A stretch of DNA of 64,000 nucleotides. Origin: UBA8752 sp036159995 (GTDB taxonomy: Bacteria > Bacteroidota > Bacteroidia > Flavobacteriales_D > Sanyastnellaceae). The stretch is taken from the NCBI GenBank assembly GCA_036159995.1, contig JAYYEI010000072.1, positions 1 through 64,000 of the forward strand, given 5' to 3'. Of the stretch, positions 1-8,232 are shown in pieces (within the stretch, counting starts at the first letter, position 1; every line of letters starts with the position of its first letter). The notes beneath the pieces were generated by a model that did no database searches, was not told the DNA's origin, and worked only from the letters and a program-made list of their open reading frames with translations. Position numbers and translations under genes: made by a program.

Positions 1-752
1 TCGTAGACCCACTCGGGGTGGTCGACGTAAGGATTGCGGTTGCCCTGCGCCACCTCGGTGCGGTTGTTGCGCGTGACCTCGGACGGGTCCACGGGATCGT
101 CGAGGTGCCACTGGTAGAGCATGTCTGGGTCCCCCACGTCGGCGAGGACGCCCGCCTGAGTGGGGTACATGGTGTAGAAGTAGAAGACCGAGCGCGCCAC
201 GTCGCCCTTCTTCTCCTCGCGGGGCTCCCAGAGGTTGCCGGACCCTTCGCTGAAGTCGTCGGCGTTGGAGGGCACTGACCCCGTGCTGAGGTACGCTCCG
301 GACGCGGTCACCCCATACCATTGCGCACTGCCGTCGGCCACCTCACCGTAAGGGTCGTTGCTTCGCGCCAAGTTGGCCGAGCCATGACAAGGTCGAATCG
401 ACCAGATGTCGGACTTCATGGGGCTGACTCCTCCGTAGAAGGATTGCGGAACGAGATGCTCCGCGTTGATCGGATTGGGATAGGTCACAAAGCCGCTCGC
501 CTGCTGGAATCCGGTGTAAATGCACTCGATCTGACCACCATCGGCGTCCACATAGCCATACATCTGGCTCCGGGCCCCGTTGTACCCCAGGTCGTCAAAC
601 AGCCCATCGTACCAATTGGCCTTGATCCAGGTCCTCAGGGAACCCAATGTCAGGTCACCCGGATCGTCCGGCTGGGCAAGCAGGGAGGCGGGCAGGGTCC
701 CAAGCAGGACCACCAACATCAACAGGCGGGAAAGGGTCAACGGAGATTGCAC
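1..752 (-). CDS. Secreted endonuclease I (EndA/NucM family), 3' end outside window
   Basis: Extracellular or periplasmic DNA/RNA endonuclease of the EndA family, likely used for nutrient scavenging. About 250 residues are visible and the C-terminus runs off the left edge. The family core is clear: AEHLVPQSF near residue 97, then SDIWSIRPCHGSANLARSND near 114-133, matching the EHxxPQS...N..RSN pattern in which the His is catalytic and the Asn binds metal. Near the visible end is RNPYVDHPEWVYD, the usual RNPFVDHPE block. I chose GTG at 752, which gives a signal peptide with an Arg and a hydrophobic stretch ending in LLAQ; an in-frame stop lies just upstream (767-765) and the alternative ATG at 719 would leave a signal without positive charge. 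A T9SS tail, if present, would be outside the window. Confidence 0.85.
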   Translation of the reverse strand, partial: MQSPLTLSRLLMLVVLLGTLPASLLAQPDDPGDLTLGSLRTWIKANWYDGLFDDLGYNGARSQMYGYVDADGGQIECIYTGFQQASGFVTYPNPINAEHLVPQSFYGGVSPMKSDIWSIRPCHGSANLARSNDPYGEVADGSAQWYGVTASGAYLSTGSVPSNADDFSEGSGNLWEPREEKKGDVARSVFYFYTMYPTQAGVLADVGDPDMLYQWHLDDPVDPSEVTRNNRTEVAQGNRNPYVDHPEWVY

Positions 753-773
753 GCGGTCTTCAAGTTAACCCCC

Positions 774-1808
774 TCAGGGTTGCCACCGCGCATCGAGCAC
801 AAAAGCCGTGTCGTTTAACGCGGACAGGAAAGCAAGCAACTCGGTCCGTTCCGCGGAGGACAAGGTGAACGGGGCCAAAAGGGAATCCTGATGGGCATGG
901 CCGGCGCCGCCCGTGGCATAGTGGTCCACCACCTCCTCCAGTGTGGCGAACCGCCCATCGTGCATGTAGGGCGCGGTGAAGCCGATGTTGCGCAGCGTGG
1001 GAATCTTGAAGGCCCCACTGTCCGACGGCTCGCCGGTGAGACGCCACCGGCCCGGGTCCACCGAGACCGACTCGAGGCCGTTGTTGGCGAAGCCGTGCGT
1101 GGTGAAGAGGGGCGGAGTGTGGCACCGGTCGCATCCAAGGCCCTCCCCGCCGAACAGGGCGGCCCCGGCTTCCACCGCGGCGGCCACCGGCTCTCCTCGT
1201 TGCCAACGGTCCCACGGCGCGTCCCCGCTGAGCAGGCTCCGCTGGAAGGTGGCGAGCGCGCGGGTCATCACGAACGGATCGAGTTCCCGGCCATAGGCAG
1301 CCTCTGATTGGATGGCGTAGTCCTCGGCCAGCTCCTCGCAGATGGTCACGATGTTGTGCGCCATCTCACTGGGTTCCTGGAGCGGGACGAGCACCTGCAT
1401 CTCAAGGGTCGGGACCCCGCCCTCGGACATGAAGTGGGGCTGGTAGACGGCGTTGGTCAAGGTGGCCGCATTGCGCTCCCCCACGGCGCCAAGGGCGCCG
1501 GGCGTGACCGGCTCGGGCGCCGTGAAGGCGCGCTCTGGAATGTGGCAGGTGGCGCAGCTCACCGCACCATCGATCGACAACCGCGGGTCAAAGAAGAGCG
1601 CGCGTCCGAGGGCCCACCGCACATCGGTGAACCCGTTGTCCTCGGGAAACTCCGGCAGGGTCCAGCCTTCCGGCACCTGCAGGAAGTCCATGTAGGTCGG
1701 CGGGATGGGATCGGGCACCGGCGGATCTTGGCCGCACCCCACCCACACAAGCACCACGGCGGCGAGGCCGAAGCGGACGGGTCGGGGCACAAGGAGACGC
1801 GGGGCCAT
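774..1808 (-). CDS. Di-haem cytochrome c peroxidase / MauG-family lipoprotein
   Basis: A 344-residue periplasmic di-haem protein of the CcpA/MauG family, whose members reduce hydrogen peroxide with electrons from small c-type cytochromes or modify protein substrates. Two haem-attachment motifs are visible, CATCH (85-89) and CDRCH (226-230), followed by TAPYMHDGRF near 278-287, the region carrying the second axial Met. A lipobox-like WVGC at 22-25 suggests an outer-membrane or periplasmic lipoprotein. I chose ATG at 1808; the reading frame is open to a GTG at 1856 that overlaps the upstream stop codon, but 1808 gives a proper lipoprotein signal and has a CATCTTTG octamer ending four bases upstream. 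Whether it is a true peroxidase or a MauG-like oxygenase cannot be told from sequence alone. Confidence 0.9.
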   Translation of the reverse strand: MAPRLLVPRPVRFGLAAVVLVWVGCGQDPPVPDPIPPTYMDFLQVPEGWTLPEFPEDNGFTDVRWALGRALFFDPRLSIDGAVSCATCHIPERAFTAPEPVTPGALGAVGERNAATLTNAVYQPHFMSEGGVPTLEMQVLVPLQEPSEMAHNIVTICEELAEDYAIQSEAAYGRELDPFVMTRALATFQRSLLSGDAPWDRWQRGEPVAAAVEAGAALFGGEGLGCDRCHTPPLFTTHGFANNGLESVSVDPGRWRLTGEPSDSGAFKIPTLRNIGFTAPYMHDGRFATLEEVVDHYATGGAGHAHQDSLLAPFTLSSAERTELLAFLSALNDTAFVLDARWQP

Positions 1809-1852
1809 GGGACAAAGATGGAACACCCGCCGGGCTGTGCAGGTTGTCCGGG

Positions 1853-2521
1853 TCACGGCGTGCCGTGGAAGGTCACGGAATAATCGAGGACCGTCCAGGT
1901 CTCCGTGCCGTAATCACCGCCCTGGTAGCGGGGTCCCAGCTCCCACCGGCCGTCGTAGGGAAACAGGATGGATCCGGCGTGCGGGAAGAGCTCTTCGAAC
2001 ACGTAGATGTTCTGGAACCATCCGACCGCCTGCAATTCACCCAATGGATTGTCTTCGGGCGTGAACAGCAGGCTCTCGTTAAATTCCATGTACCAGAGGT
2101 AGCTATCGGTCACCGGATGGTAGCTGACCTGTCCCGTGACGAAGGGCGTGGGTCCGAAGAAGCGGACATGGTTGAATTCAATCGGGATGTTCGTGATCAT
2201 CCACGTCTGGTCCACCCAAGCCGTGTCGAGCTGCATCTCCCCTGTCGAATCCTCCCGCAGTTGGATGTCCATGGCGGCGAGGGTAAACTCCACACTGTCC
2301 AAGGGGACCAGACCTTCCATCATGTCGTCACAGTGGATTTCCCACGCTGACTTGACGATGGAGTCCACCGACATCTCCCAGGCAGTCAGGAACCCGGTGA
2401 GATCGGACGCCGTGATGGTGCCATCGCCGTTGTAGTCAGGATTCCAACCGCCTTGCGACCACGACGGGACACAAGCACCCAAAAGACTGAGGAGAAGAAG
2501 GTGACGAAGCAAGCGGTTCAT
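1853..2521 (-). CDS. Secreted protein with dockerin-like EF-hand near N-terminus
   Basis: A 222-residue secreted protein of unknown function. The first 22 residues form a signal peptide ending in SWSQ. Straight after it (about residues 26-48) comes NPDYNGDGTITASDLTGFL, a calcium-binding loop followed by a helix, the same layout as half a type I dockerin module; a related module ends the metallopeptidase at 16376. The remaining 170 residues are rich in aromatic and acidic residues with no catalytic motif I recognise. It lies 44 bases upstream of the cytochrome peroxidase on the same strand, so the two may be cotranscribed. CCTTTTTG ends four bases before the ATG. It lacks an obvious T9SS C-terminal tail. 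Confidence 0.75.
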   Translation of the reverse strand: MNRLLRHLLLLSLLGACVPSWSQGGWNPDYNGDGTITASDLTGFLTAWEMSVDSIVKSAWEIHCDDMMEGLVPLDSVEFTLAAMDIQLREDSTGEMQLDTAWVDQTWMITNIPIEFNHVRFFGPTPFVTGQVSYHPVTDSYLWYMEFNESLLFTPEDNPLGELQAVGWFQNIYVFEELFPHAGSILFPYDGRWELGPRYQGGDYGTETWTVLDYSVTFHGTP

Positions 2522-2592
2522 GGCCCAAAAAGGACAATCTGGTCCTTTTAAAGATAGCCTACATCGGCGCCAAAGTCAAGTTCGTCGATTTC

Positions 2593-4020
2593 TCAGCGCC
2601 ACTCGGCCGGCGCGAGCGTCATCCAGAGCAACAGGATGGCTGCGAGGGTCACCAAGTTGAGCAGCAGGCCGACCCGGGCCATCTCCGCCATGCGGATGCG
2701 GCCGGAAGAGAAGACGATGGCGTTGGGCGGGGTCGCCATGGGCAGCATGAAGGCGCCACTTGAGGCCAGGGCCACTGGAGCCGCGAAATACAGCGGATGC
2801 ACCCCCATCCCAATGGCCAGGATGCCCGCCACCGGGGTCAGGAGTAGAGTCAGGGCCAGGTTGCTCATCAACTCCGTTGCAAAGAGGCCAATGGCGGTGA
2901 CGAGGATGAGCATCGCCCCGGCCGACCATCCCAGGCCGGCCGCCCCATCGGCCAGGAGGCCGGCCCACCCGGCCGCCTCGAATCCCTTGGCCAGGGCCAG
3001 TCCGCCGCCGAACAGCAACAGGATGTCCCAAGGCAACCGACCGAGGTCCCGCGCCTCAAGGAGGCGGTCCGCCTTGTCCTGGTCTCCTCCCGCCGGCAAA
3101 GCGAAGCACGCGATGGCCGCCACGACCGCCACAGAGGTGTCGTTGAGGGCCAACTCCCATTGGGCGAGCCAGACGTTCAATGGCCGGCGGAACATCCACA
3201 GCAGCGCTGTGCCGAGGAACAGAACCATCACCCGCTTCTCGGCGGTTCCCATGGAGGAAAGGGCCTGCAGTTCCCGCTGGACCACCTCCCGCGACCCGCC
3301 GCTTCCTCCACCCTCCGGCAGCCGGTGCACGGCCACCAGCAGCGCGTAAACCAAGAGCAGCACAACGGCCGAGATGGGCAGGCCCACCGACATCCACTCG
3401 ACAAATCCGATCTCCACCCCGAACCGGTCGTTCGCCACACCGGCCAGCGCCGCATTGGGCGGGGTCCCGACGAGGGTGGCCATCCCCCCGGTGTTGGCGC
3501 CATAGGCGACGCCCAGGATGAGGGCCGGACCCCACGGGAGCCGTCCCTCCCGCTCCTCGAGCAGCCCGAGCACCGCCGTGGCCATGGGGAGCATCATCAG
3601 GGTGGTCGCCGTGTTGGAAATCCACATGCTGAGCAAGGCTGTGGCCAGCATGAAACCGAACAAGGTCCGGCGCGGCCCGCCACCAAGCCGGTGAAGCAGG
3701 TGCAGGGCAAAGCGGCGGTGCAGCCCGTGGCGCTCGAGCGCCAGGGCGAGAACAAAGCCCCCCAAGAAGAGCCAGATGAAGCGGGAGCCGAAGGGGGCGG
3801 CCGTGGCCGAGAGGTCCATCACCCCGAAGACGGGAAACAGGGCGAGCGGAAGCAGGCTGGTCGGTCCGAGGGGCACGGCCCCGCCGATCCACCACCATAG
3901 CATCCACCAGGCCGTGCCGGCCAAGGCTCCTTGGTGGACCTCGCCTCCAGGCAGGAGCGCCAACGCGAGGACGAACCCGACCGGGCCTCCCCAGAAAGCA
4001 AGCCCGTCCTTGAGGGTCAT
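2593..4020 (-). CDS. DASS-family (SLC13) sodium/anion symporter
   Basis: Inner-membrane transporter of the divalent anion:Na+ symporter family (dicarboxylates, sulfate or phosphate), 475 residues. Diagnostic blocks are the two SNT/SN-TPPN repeats: SNTATT followed by GTPPNAAL in the first half, and ELMSNLALTLLL followed by ATPPNAIVF in the second, which form the sodium/substrate sites. Roughly eleven to twelve hydrophobic segments are present, and GAFMLPMATPPNA matches the family signature. I chose ATG at 4020, which overlaps the stop of the upstream phosphatase gene by four bases (ATGA); the open frame extends further but that part has no membrane-protein character. Substrate cannot be assigned: C4-dicarboxylate and sulfate are both possible. 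Confidence 0.9.
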   Translation of the reverse strand: MTLKDGLAFWGGPVGFVLALALLPGGEVHQGALAGTAWWMLWWWIGGAVPLGPTSLLPLALFPVFGVMDLSATAAPFGSRFIWLFLGGFVLALALERHGLHRRFALHLLHRLGGGPRRTLFGFMLATALLSMWISNTATTLMMLPMATAVLGLLEEREGRLPWGPALILGVAYGANTGGMATLVGTPPNAALAGVANDRFGVEIGFVEWMSVGLPISAVVLLLVYALLVAVHRLPEGGGSGGSREVVQRELQALSSMGTAEKRVMVLFLGTALLWMFRRPLNVWLAQWELALNDTSVAVVAAIACFALPAGGDQDKADRLLEARDLGRLPWDILLLFGGGLALAKGFEAAGWAGLLADGAAGLGWSAGAMLILVTAIGLFATELMSNLALTLLLTPVAGILAIGMGVHPLYFAAPVALASSGAFMLPMATPPNAIVFSSGRIRMAEMARVGLLLNLVTLAAILLLWMTLAPAEWR

Positions 4021-4859
4021 GGCATCAGGGCGATGTACACCGGCAGGTGATCCGACATGTAGAAACCATCGAGGATGCGTTCCTCGGTACAGTACCACAG
4101 GACCTCCCCTCCGTCGACCAGCAGGTGGTCGATGCGCGGAGCGCCCCGCAGTCCAGTCGTCGCAAAGCCGGTGTAGGTTCCAATCTTCTGGCGGCACCGC
4201 TTGCGGGCCGCATCGTGGGCGTCGGCCAGCCGACCCGACGTCAGCACATCAAGGGCTGGCGAACCGGGTTCCGCATTGAAGTCTCCCATCAGCAGGTTGA
4301 CATCGGCGGTGCTGCCGGCCATCCGCATGGAGAGCATCCGCGCGGAGGCTTCTCGCGCCACCTCCCCGATGTGGCTAAAGTGGGCGTTGATGATGCGGAA
4401 CACCTTGCCGGTCTGCCGGTCATGGAGGACCACCACCGTCGCAATGCGCGGCAGTTCGGCATCCCAACCAATCGATCCGACCTCTTTGGGCGTCGGGCTC
4501 AGCCACAGGGTCTCGGCGTGGATGCGCTCGAAGCGGTCCCGATTCCAGAAGATGGGACAGGCTTCCCCGGCGCGCGCGCCGTCGTCCCGGCCCACGCCAT
4601 AGGAATCGTGTCGGGGCAGTCCGGCCACGAGGTCGTCCATCTGGTGGGCCAGGACCTCTTGGAATCCCAGCAGATCGTACCAGGACACCGAGCCGATGAC
4701 GGTCTCACGGCGCTCGGCCCAGGAGACGGGATCCCCCGGGTTGTCGTAGCGGATGTTGAACGTCACGACGGCCACCTCGTCCGGATGCTGGGCACTCGAC
4801 GGCAGGGACTGCAGGCCGATGAGAAGCAGGACGAAGCCCGGAAGGGAAAAGCGCGGCAT
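4017..4859 (-). CDS. Secreted endonuclease/exonuclease/phosphatase family protein
   Basis: A 280-residue exported hydrolase of the EEP (DNase I-like) fold, acting on phosphodiester or phosphomonoester substrates. Visible motifs in order: TFNIRYDNP (metal-binding Asn), GFQEVL (catalytic Glu), INAHFSHIG, LMGDFNAEP (Asp and Asn) and the C-terminal SDHLPV (catalytic His). The N-terminus after ATG 4859 is a signal peptide ending in SSAQ. The frame is open further upstream, but TACCTTGG ending five bases before 4859 and the signal peptide decide the start. It overlaps the downstream DASS transporter by four bases, suggesting cotranslation. One idea is release of a phosphorylated or sulfated anion that the transporter imports; that is inference only. 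Confidence 0.88.
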   Translation of the reverse strand: MPRFSLPGFVLLLIGLQSLPSSAQHPDEVAVVTFNIRYDNPGDPVSWAERRETVIGSVSWYDLLGFQEVLAHQMDDLVAGLPRHDSYGVGRDDGARAGEACPIFWNRDRFERIHAETLWLSPTPKEVGSIGWDAELPRIATVVVLHDRQTGKVFRIINAHFSHIGEVAREASARMLSMRMAGSTADVNLLMGDFNAEPGSPALDVLTSGRLADAHDAARKRCRQKIGTYTGFATTGLRGAPRIDHLLVDGGEVLWYCTEERILDGFYMSDHLPVYIALMP

Positions 4860-4920
4860 GGAGGCCAAGGTAGCACCGGCCCGGGGCGTATTTTCGCCGC
4901 CTTCACCGGCGTTTGCCACA

Positions 4921-6450
4921 TTGTCCCGACCCTTGGCCCGCAAATCCCGCCTCTTCCACAAAGGCACCCTCCTCGAGCTCGACATCCTCGACGTCGCCTA
5001 CGGCGGCAAGGGCATCGCCAAGGTGCCGACCGAGGACGGCGACTTCACCGTCTTCGTGCCCAATGCCATCCGTGGACAACGGGTGCGGGCGCGCGTCTCC
5101 CTCTGCAAGCGACGCCACGCGGAAGCCCGCATCACCGCCGTGCTGAAGCGGGCCCCGGGCGAGGTTGACACGCCGCACCAGGCCATTCCCGGCGCTCCGT
5201 ACATCACCCTGCCCCTGGAGGCCCAGCGGGAGTGGAAAGAGCGCACCACGCTCGACGTCTACCGCCGCATCGGCGGGGTCCCCGACCTCGACGCCCGGTA
5301 CGCCGGCTGGGTCGATTCCCCCTCCGGATTCCACTACCGCAACAAGATGGAGTACAGCTTCGCCGCCATCGGCCGGAGCCCCGGAGACGATCCGGACGCG
5401 GAGTTCGAAGACGGGTTCTTCCTCGGTTTCAAGGCCCGTGGTACGTGGTGGGCGGTGGAAAATCTGGAGGGCGACAGCGGCCTCTTCGACCCCACCTTCG
5501 AACCCCTGGTGAAGGACATCCGCTCCTGGTGTGAGGACAGCGGACTGCCGCCTTGGCACGCTCCGAAGCGGGAAGGGTTTTTCCGGTTCCTCGTGGTCCG
5601 GCGGAGCTTGACGGCCGACGAGCTCCTCGTCAACCTCGTCACCACGAGCGACGGCCTCGACCATTTCGATTCGGCCGGATTCGCTGAAAAGCTCCAGGAC
5701 AAGCTGGGCGACCGGCTGGCCGGATTCGTCCACACCCTCAATGACGACACCGGTGAGCGGGTGGAGACCCGGGACGGCCGGACCCACCTGACGATTGGAC
5801 GCGACCATGTGGTAGAGCAACTCCATGGACTGGACTTCGAAATCCGGATGCGGAGCTTCTTCCAGACCAACCCTCGCTGCGCGGAACGGCTCTACGCGCA
5901 GGTCATGGCGTACGCCTACGCCGAACCGCTGCCCGAAGCGGATGCCCCGAATCCGGTGACCATGGACCTGTTCTGCGGCACGGGCACCATTGCCCAGCTC
6001 CTCTCCCGGCACGGCGGCCCCAACACCACCGTGGTCGGGGTCGACCTCATCGAGGAGGCCATCGGAGACGCGCGCCGGAGCGCCGAGCGCAATGGGGTCG
6101 ACGGCATCGAATTCCACGCGGCCGACGTTGGCCGGTTCCTGCTGGACCATCCCGAGTACAAGGGCCGCATTGGCACCATCGTGCTCGACCCGCCCCGGAG
6201 CGGAATCAGCCCCAAGTCCTTGCGCAAGGTGATCCGGTTGAGGGCCAAGCGGATCGTCTACGTGAGCTGCAACCCGGCCACGCAGGCCCGGGACCTCATT
6301 GCCCTCCGCGAGGCCGGATACGGACTCCAAGCCTTCAAGCTGGTGGACCAGTTCCCGCACACCGCCCACGTGGAGGCGGTGGCGCTGTTGGAATTCAATC
6401 CGGACGCCGTGCAGGGAGACGACGGAAAACCCGAAATTGGCACTCCATGA
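4921..6450 (+). CDS. rlmD: RlmD/TrmA-type RNA (uracil-5-)-methyltransferase lacking Fe-S cysteines
   Basis: SAM-dependent m5U methyltransferase of rRNA (RlmD/RlmC/TrmA superfamily), 509 residues from TTG 4921. An N-terminal TRAM domain (about 12-75, VAYGGKGIAKV) is followed by the central domain and a Rossmann methyltransferase domain: DLFCGTGTIAQLL (SAM binding), VLDPPRSGIS, and YVSCNPATQ with the catalytic Cys at about residue 450. Where relatives have CxxxxxCGGC for a 4Fe-4S cluster, this protein reads TPHQAIPGAPY just before the conserved EAQREWK, so the cluster ligands are gone. No ATG lies between the TTG and the TRAM domain; TATTTTCG at 4889-4896 resembles a -7 box. The last four bases overlap the start of the phosphoribosyltransferase gene. 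Exact target uridine is uncertain. Confidence 0.88.
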   Translation: MSRPLARKSRLFHKGTLLELDILDVAYGGKGIAKVPTEDGDFTVFVPNAIRGQRVRARVSLCKRRHAEARITAVLKRAPGEVDTPHQAIPGAPYITLPLEAQREWKERTTLDVYRRIGGVPDLDARYAGWVDSPSGFHYRNKMEYSFAAIGRSPGDDPDAEFEDGFFLGFKARGTWWAVENLEGDSGLFDPTFEPLVKDIRSWCEDSGLPPWHAPKREGFFRFLVVRRSLTADELLVNLVTTSDGLDHFDSAGFAEKLQDKLGDRLAGFVHTLNDDTGERVETRDGRTHLTIGRDHVVEQLHGLDFEIRMRSFFQTNPRCAERLYAQVMAYAYAEPLPEADAPNPVTMDLFCGTGTIAQLLSRHGGPNTTVVGVDLIEEAIGDARRSAERNGVDGIEFHAADVGRFLLDHPEYKGRIGTIVLDPPRSGISPKSLRKVIRLRAKRIVYVSCNPATQARDLIALREAGYGLQAFKLVDQFPHTAHVEAVALLEFNPDAVQGDDGKPEIGTP

Positions 6451-6989
6451 GTGCGGACGCCCCCACCCAAGAAGCCGTCATCCTCGATGCCCAACGCATC
6501 GAGCGGTGCATCCAGCGCATCGCCCGCCAGATCCTGGAGGACCACCATGCCGCGCCGCTCATCGCCATCGCCGCGATTGACGGCCAAGGCACGGTCATGG
6601 CCCGGCGCATCGTGGACGCCCTCGAGGCCATCTCGGAGAATGCCGTCTCCGGCTTCACGGTGTCCCTCGACAAGGACGCCCCGCTCGATCACCCCATCAC
6701 CGTCACAGACCGGCATGGCAGTGACTTCGCGGCCGAATCTCTGGACGGGGCCACCATCATTGTGGTCGACGACGTCCTCAACAGCGGGCGGACCCTGCTG
6801 CACGCGGTGGCCCACCTCCTGCCCTTTCGGCCCCGCCACATCGCCATGTGCGTGCTGGTGGATCGCATCCATCGGCGGTTCCCGGTCCGCGCCGACTACG
6901 TGGGCATGAGCCTCTCGACCAACCTCAAGGCGCACATCGACGTGCGCCTCAGCGGCCCCGGTCCAGACGAGGCCGTCCTCATGGATTGA
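6447..6989 (+). CDS. PyrR-like phosphoribosyltransferase
   Basis: A 180-residue type I phosphoribosyltransferase. The PRPP-binding motif IIVVDDVLNSGRTL (about 111-124) is intact, and the overall length and the RVPVRADYVG-type C-terminal block resemble PyrR and related uracil/hypoxanthine transferases. In Bacteroidota such proteins are usually named bifunctional pyr-operon regulator/uracil phosphoribosyltransferase, but no pyrimidine genes adjoin it here (pyrD is 35 kb away), so a salvage role is as likely as RNA-binding attenuation. It starts inside the rlmD stop (ATGA overlap) and its own 3' end overlaps the convergent aroK by 11 bases. Confidence 0.82.
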   Translation: MSADAPTQEAVILDAQRIERCIQRIARQILEDHHAAPLIAIAAIDGQGTVMARRIVDALEAISENAVSGFTVSLDKDAPLDHPITVTDRHGSDFAAESLDGATIIVVDDVLNSGRTLLHAVAHLLPFRPRHIAMCVLVDRIHRRFPVRADYVGMSLSTNLKAHIDVRLSGPGPDEAVLMD

Positions 6990-7518
6990 ACCCCATCCGG
7001 CCCTCGATCAGGCTGCGGACCGACTTCATGCGGTCCCCGTCGAAATGCCGTGCATCCACCGTGATGTGCGCCTGGCTATATGAGGATTCCCGATCGGCCA
7101 GATGCCGGGCCACGAAGGCCGGCAGATCCTCTTCGGCGATGCCGGCGATGAGGGGACGTTGGTCCGCCCGACCGCGCAACCGGTCTACGAGGTCAATGGC
7201 GGGCATCTTCAGATAGACCACCGTTCCGTGCTCCTTCATGAAGGCCATGTTGTCCCCATGGCACGGCGTGCCGCCTCCGGTGGAGATCAGCACCCGGGGG
7301 TGCGCCGCCACCGATTCACGCAGGAGGTCCCGTTCGAGCCTCCGGAATCCGTCTTCGCCAAGCTGGTCGAACAGGGCATTGATGCTGCAGTCGTGACGCC
7401 GGCACAACTCCGCATCCGTATCGAGGAACGGCAGGTCCATGAGGCGGGCCAGGCGGGAGCCGCTCGTGCTCTTTCCGACCCCCATGTAGCCGACCACGAA
7501 GACGCGCTGATGCTCCAT
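6979..7518 (-). CDS. aroK: Shikimate kinase
   Basis: Phosphorylates shikimate at the 3-hydroxyl with ATP, fifth step of the cytosolic chorismate pathway. All hallmarks of the 179-residue single-domain enzyme are present: P-loop GYMGVGKST (10-18), shikimate-binding DTDAEL (33-38), ERD and the GGGTPC loop near residue 80, and the lid Arg in ADQRPLI. The length is standard. A perfect -7 box TACCTTTG (7530-7523) ends four bases before the ATG, so transcription probably begins at or beside the start codon. The gene converges on, and overlaps by 11 bases, the phosphoribosyltransferase gene. No other aro genes are in the window. Confidence 0.95.
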   Translation of the reverse strand: MEHQRVFVVGYMGVGKSTSGSRLARLMDLPFLDTDAELCRRHDCSINALFDQLGEDGFRRLERDLLRESVAAHPRVLISTGGGTPCHGDNMAFMKEHGTVVYLKMPAIDLVDRLRGRADQRPLIAGIAEEDLPAFVARHLADRESSYSQAHITVDARHFDGDRMKSVRSLIEGRMGFNP

Positions 7519-7522
7519 CCGT

Positions 7523-7530
7523 CAAAGGTA
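7523..7530 (-). promoter_or_regulatory. Putative -7 promoter element of aroK
   Basis: TACCTTTG on the minus strand matches the Bacteroidota -7 consensus TAnnTTTG perfectly. Only four bases (ACGG) separate it from the aroK ATG, which implies a leaderless or near-leaderless transcript. Confidence 0.6.
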
Positions 7531-7573
7531 CGGTCCGGCCGAACCGCGGGCGGCCTGGGGTCCAGCGCGCCGA

Positions 7574-8191
7574 TCAGACCACGTCGACTTCGAACATCGT
7601 CCGGCCTTCGAGACGCCCTTCGAGACGGTCACCAGGCTGCACAGGGCCGACGCCGGCCGGAGTGCCGGTGAACAGGAGGTCGCCGGTCTTCCAGGTGCTG
7701 TACCGCGACACATGGGCGATGAGGGCGTCCACCGGAAACAGCATCTCCGCTGTGGAGCCCGACTGAACCGTTTCCCCATTCTTCAACAGGCTGAAGGACA
7801 GGTCCTGGATGTCGCCCCCCATCTCCTCGAGTGGAACGAATTCCCGGGACACCACCGCCGACCCGTCGAACGCCTTGGCCTTTTCCCAAGGCTTGCCGGC
7901 GGCCTTGAGTGCAGACTGCACGTCCCGCGCGGTGAAATCGAGGCCAAGTCCGACGGTCGTGTAACACCGGCCAGCATGCTCCTCCCCGATCCACTTGGCC
8001 GCCCGGTCCATCCGCACGATCACCTCCACCTCGAAGTGGCAATCCTCCGTCCACTCGGGAATGGCAAAGGGGTGATCCTTGTGGAGGATGGCGCTCTCCG
8101 GCTTGAAGAAGAACAGCGGCTCGGATGGAACGGCATTGCCGAGTTCCGCAGCGTGCTGCGCATAGTTCCGGCCGATGCAGACGATTTTCAT
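7574..8191 (-). CDS. Fumarylacetoacetate hydrolase (FAH) family protein
   Basis: A 205-residue single-domain FAH-fold enzyme. Relatives cleave or decarboxylate beta-dicarbonyl compounds, most often as acylpyruvase or oxaloacetate decarboxylase/tautomerase. Visible elements are CIGRNYAQHAAE at the start, FFFKPESA, the metal ligands in FEVEVIVR, the GLDFTARD block, FDGSAV and the C-terminal GTPAGVGP. These match the short YcgM/FAHD1 type rather than the longer catabolic FAH. ATG 8191 is preferred over the longer open frame because homologues begin at MKIVCIGRNY and because CACCTTTG ends four bases upstream. It lies 41 bases after the OmpA-like gene. Exact substrate is not determinable. Confidence 0.88.
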   Translation of the reverse strand: MKIVCIGRNYAQHAAELGNAVPSEPLFFFKPESAILHKDHPFAIPEWTEDCHFEVEVIVRMDRAAKWIGEEHAGRCYTTVGLGLDFTARDVQSALKAAGKPWEKAKAFDGSAVVSREFVPLEEMGGDIQDLSFSLLKNGETVQSGSTAEMLFPVDALIAHVSRYSTWKTGDLLFTGTPAGVGPVQPGDRLEGRLEGRTMFEVDVV

Positions 8192-8232
8192 GAAGCAAAG
8201 GTGACGCACGCGGGAGGAATCCAGCCTCAGGG

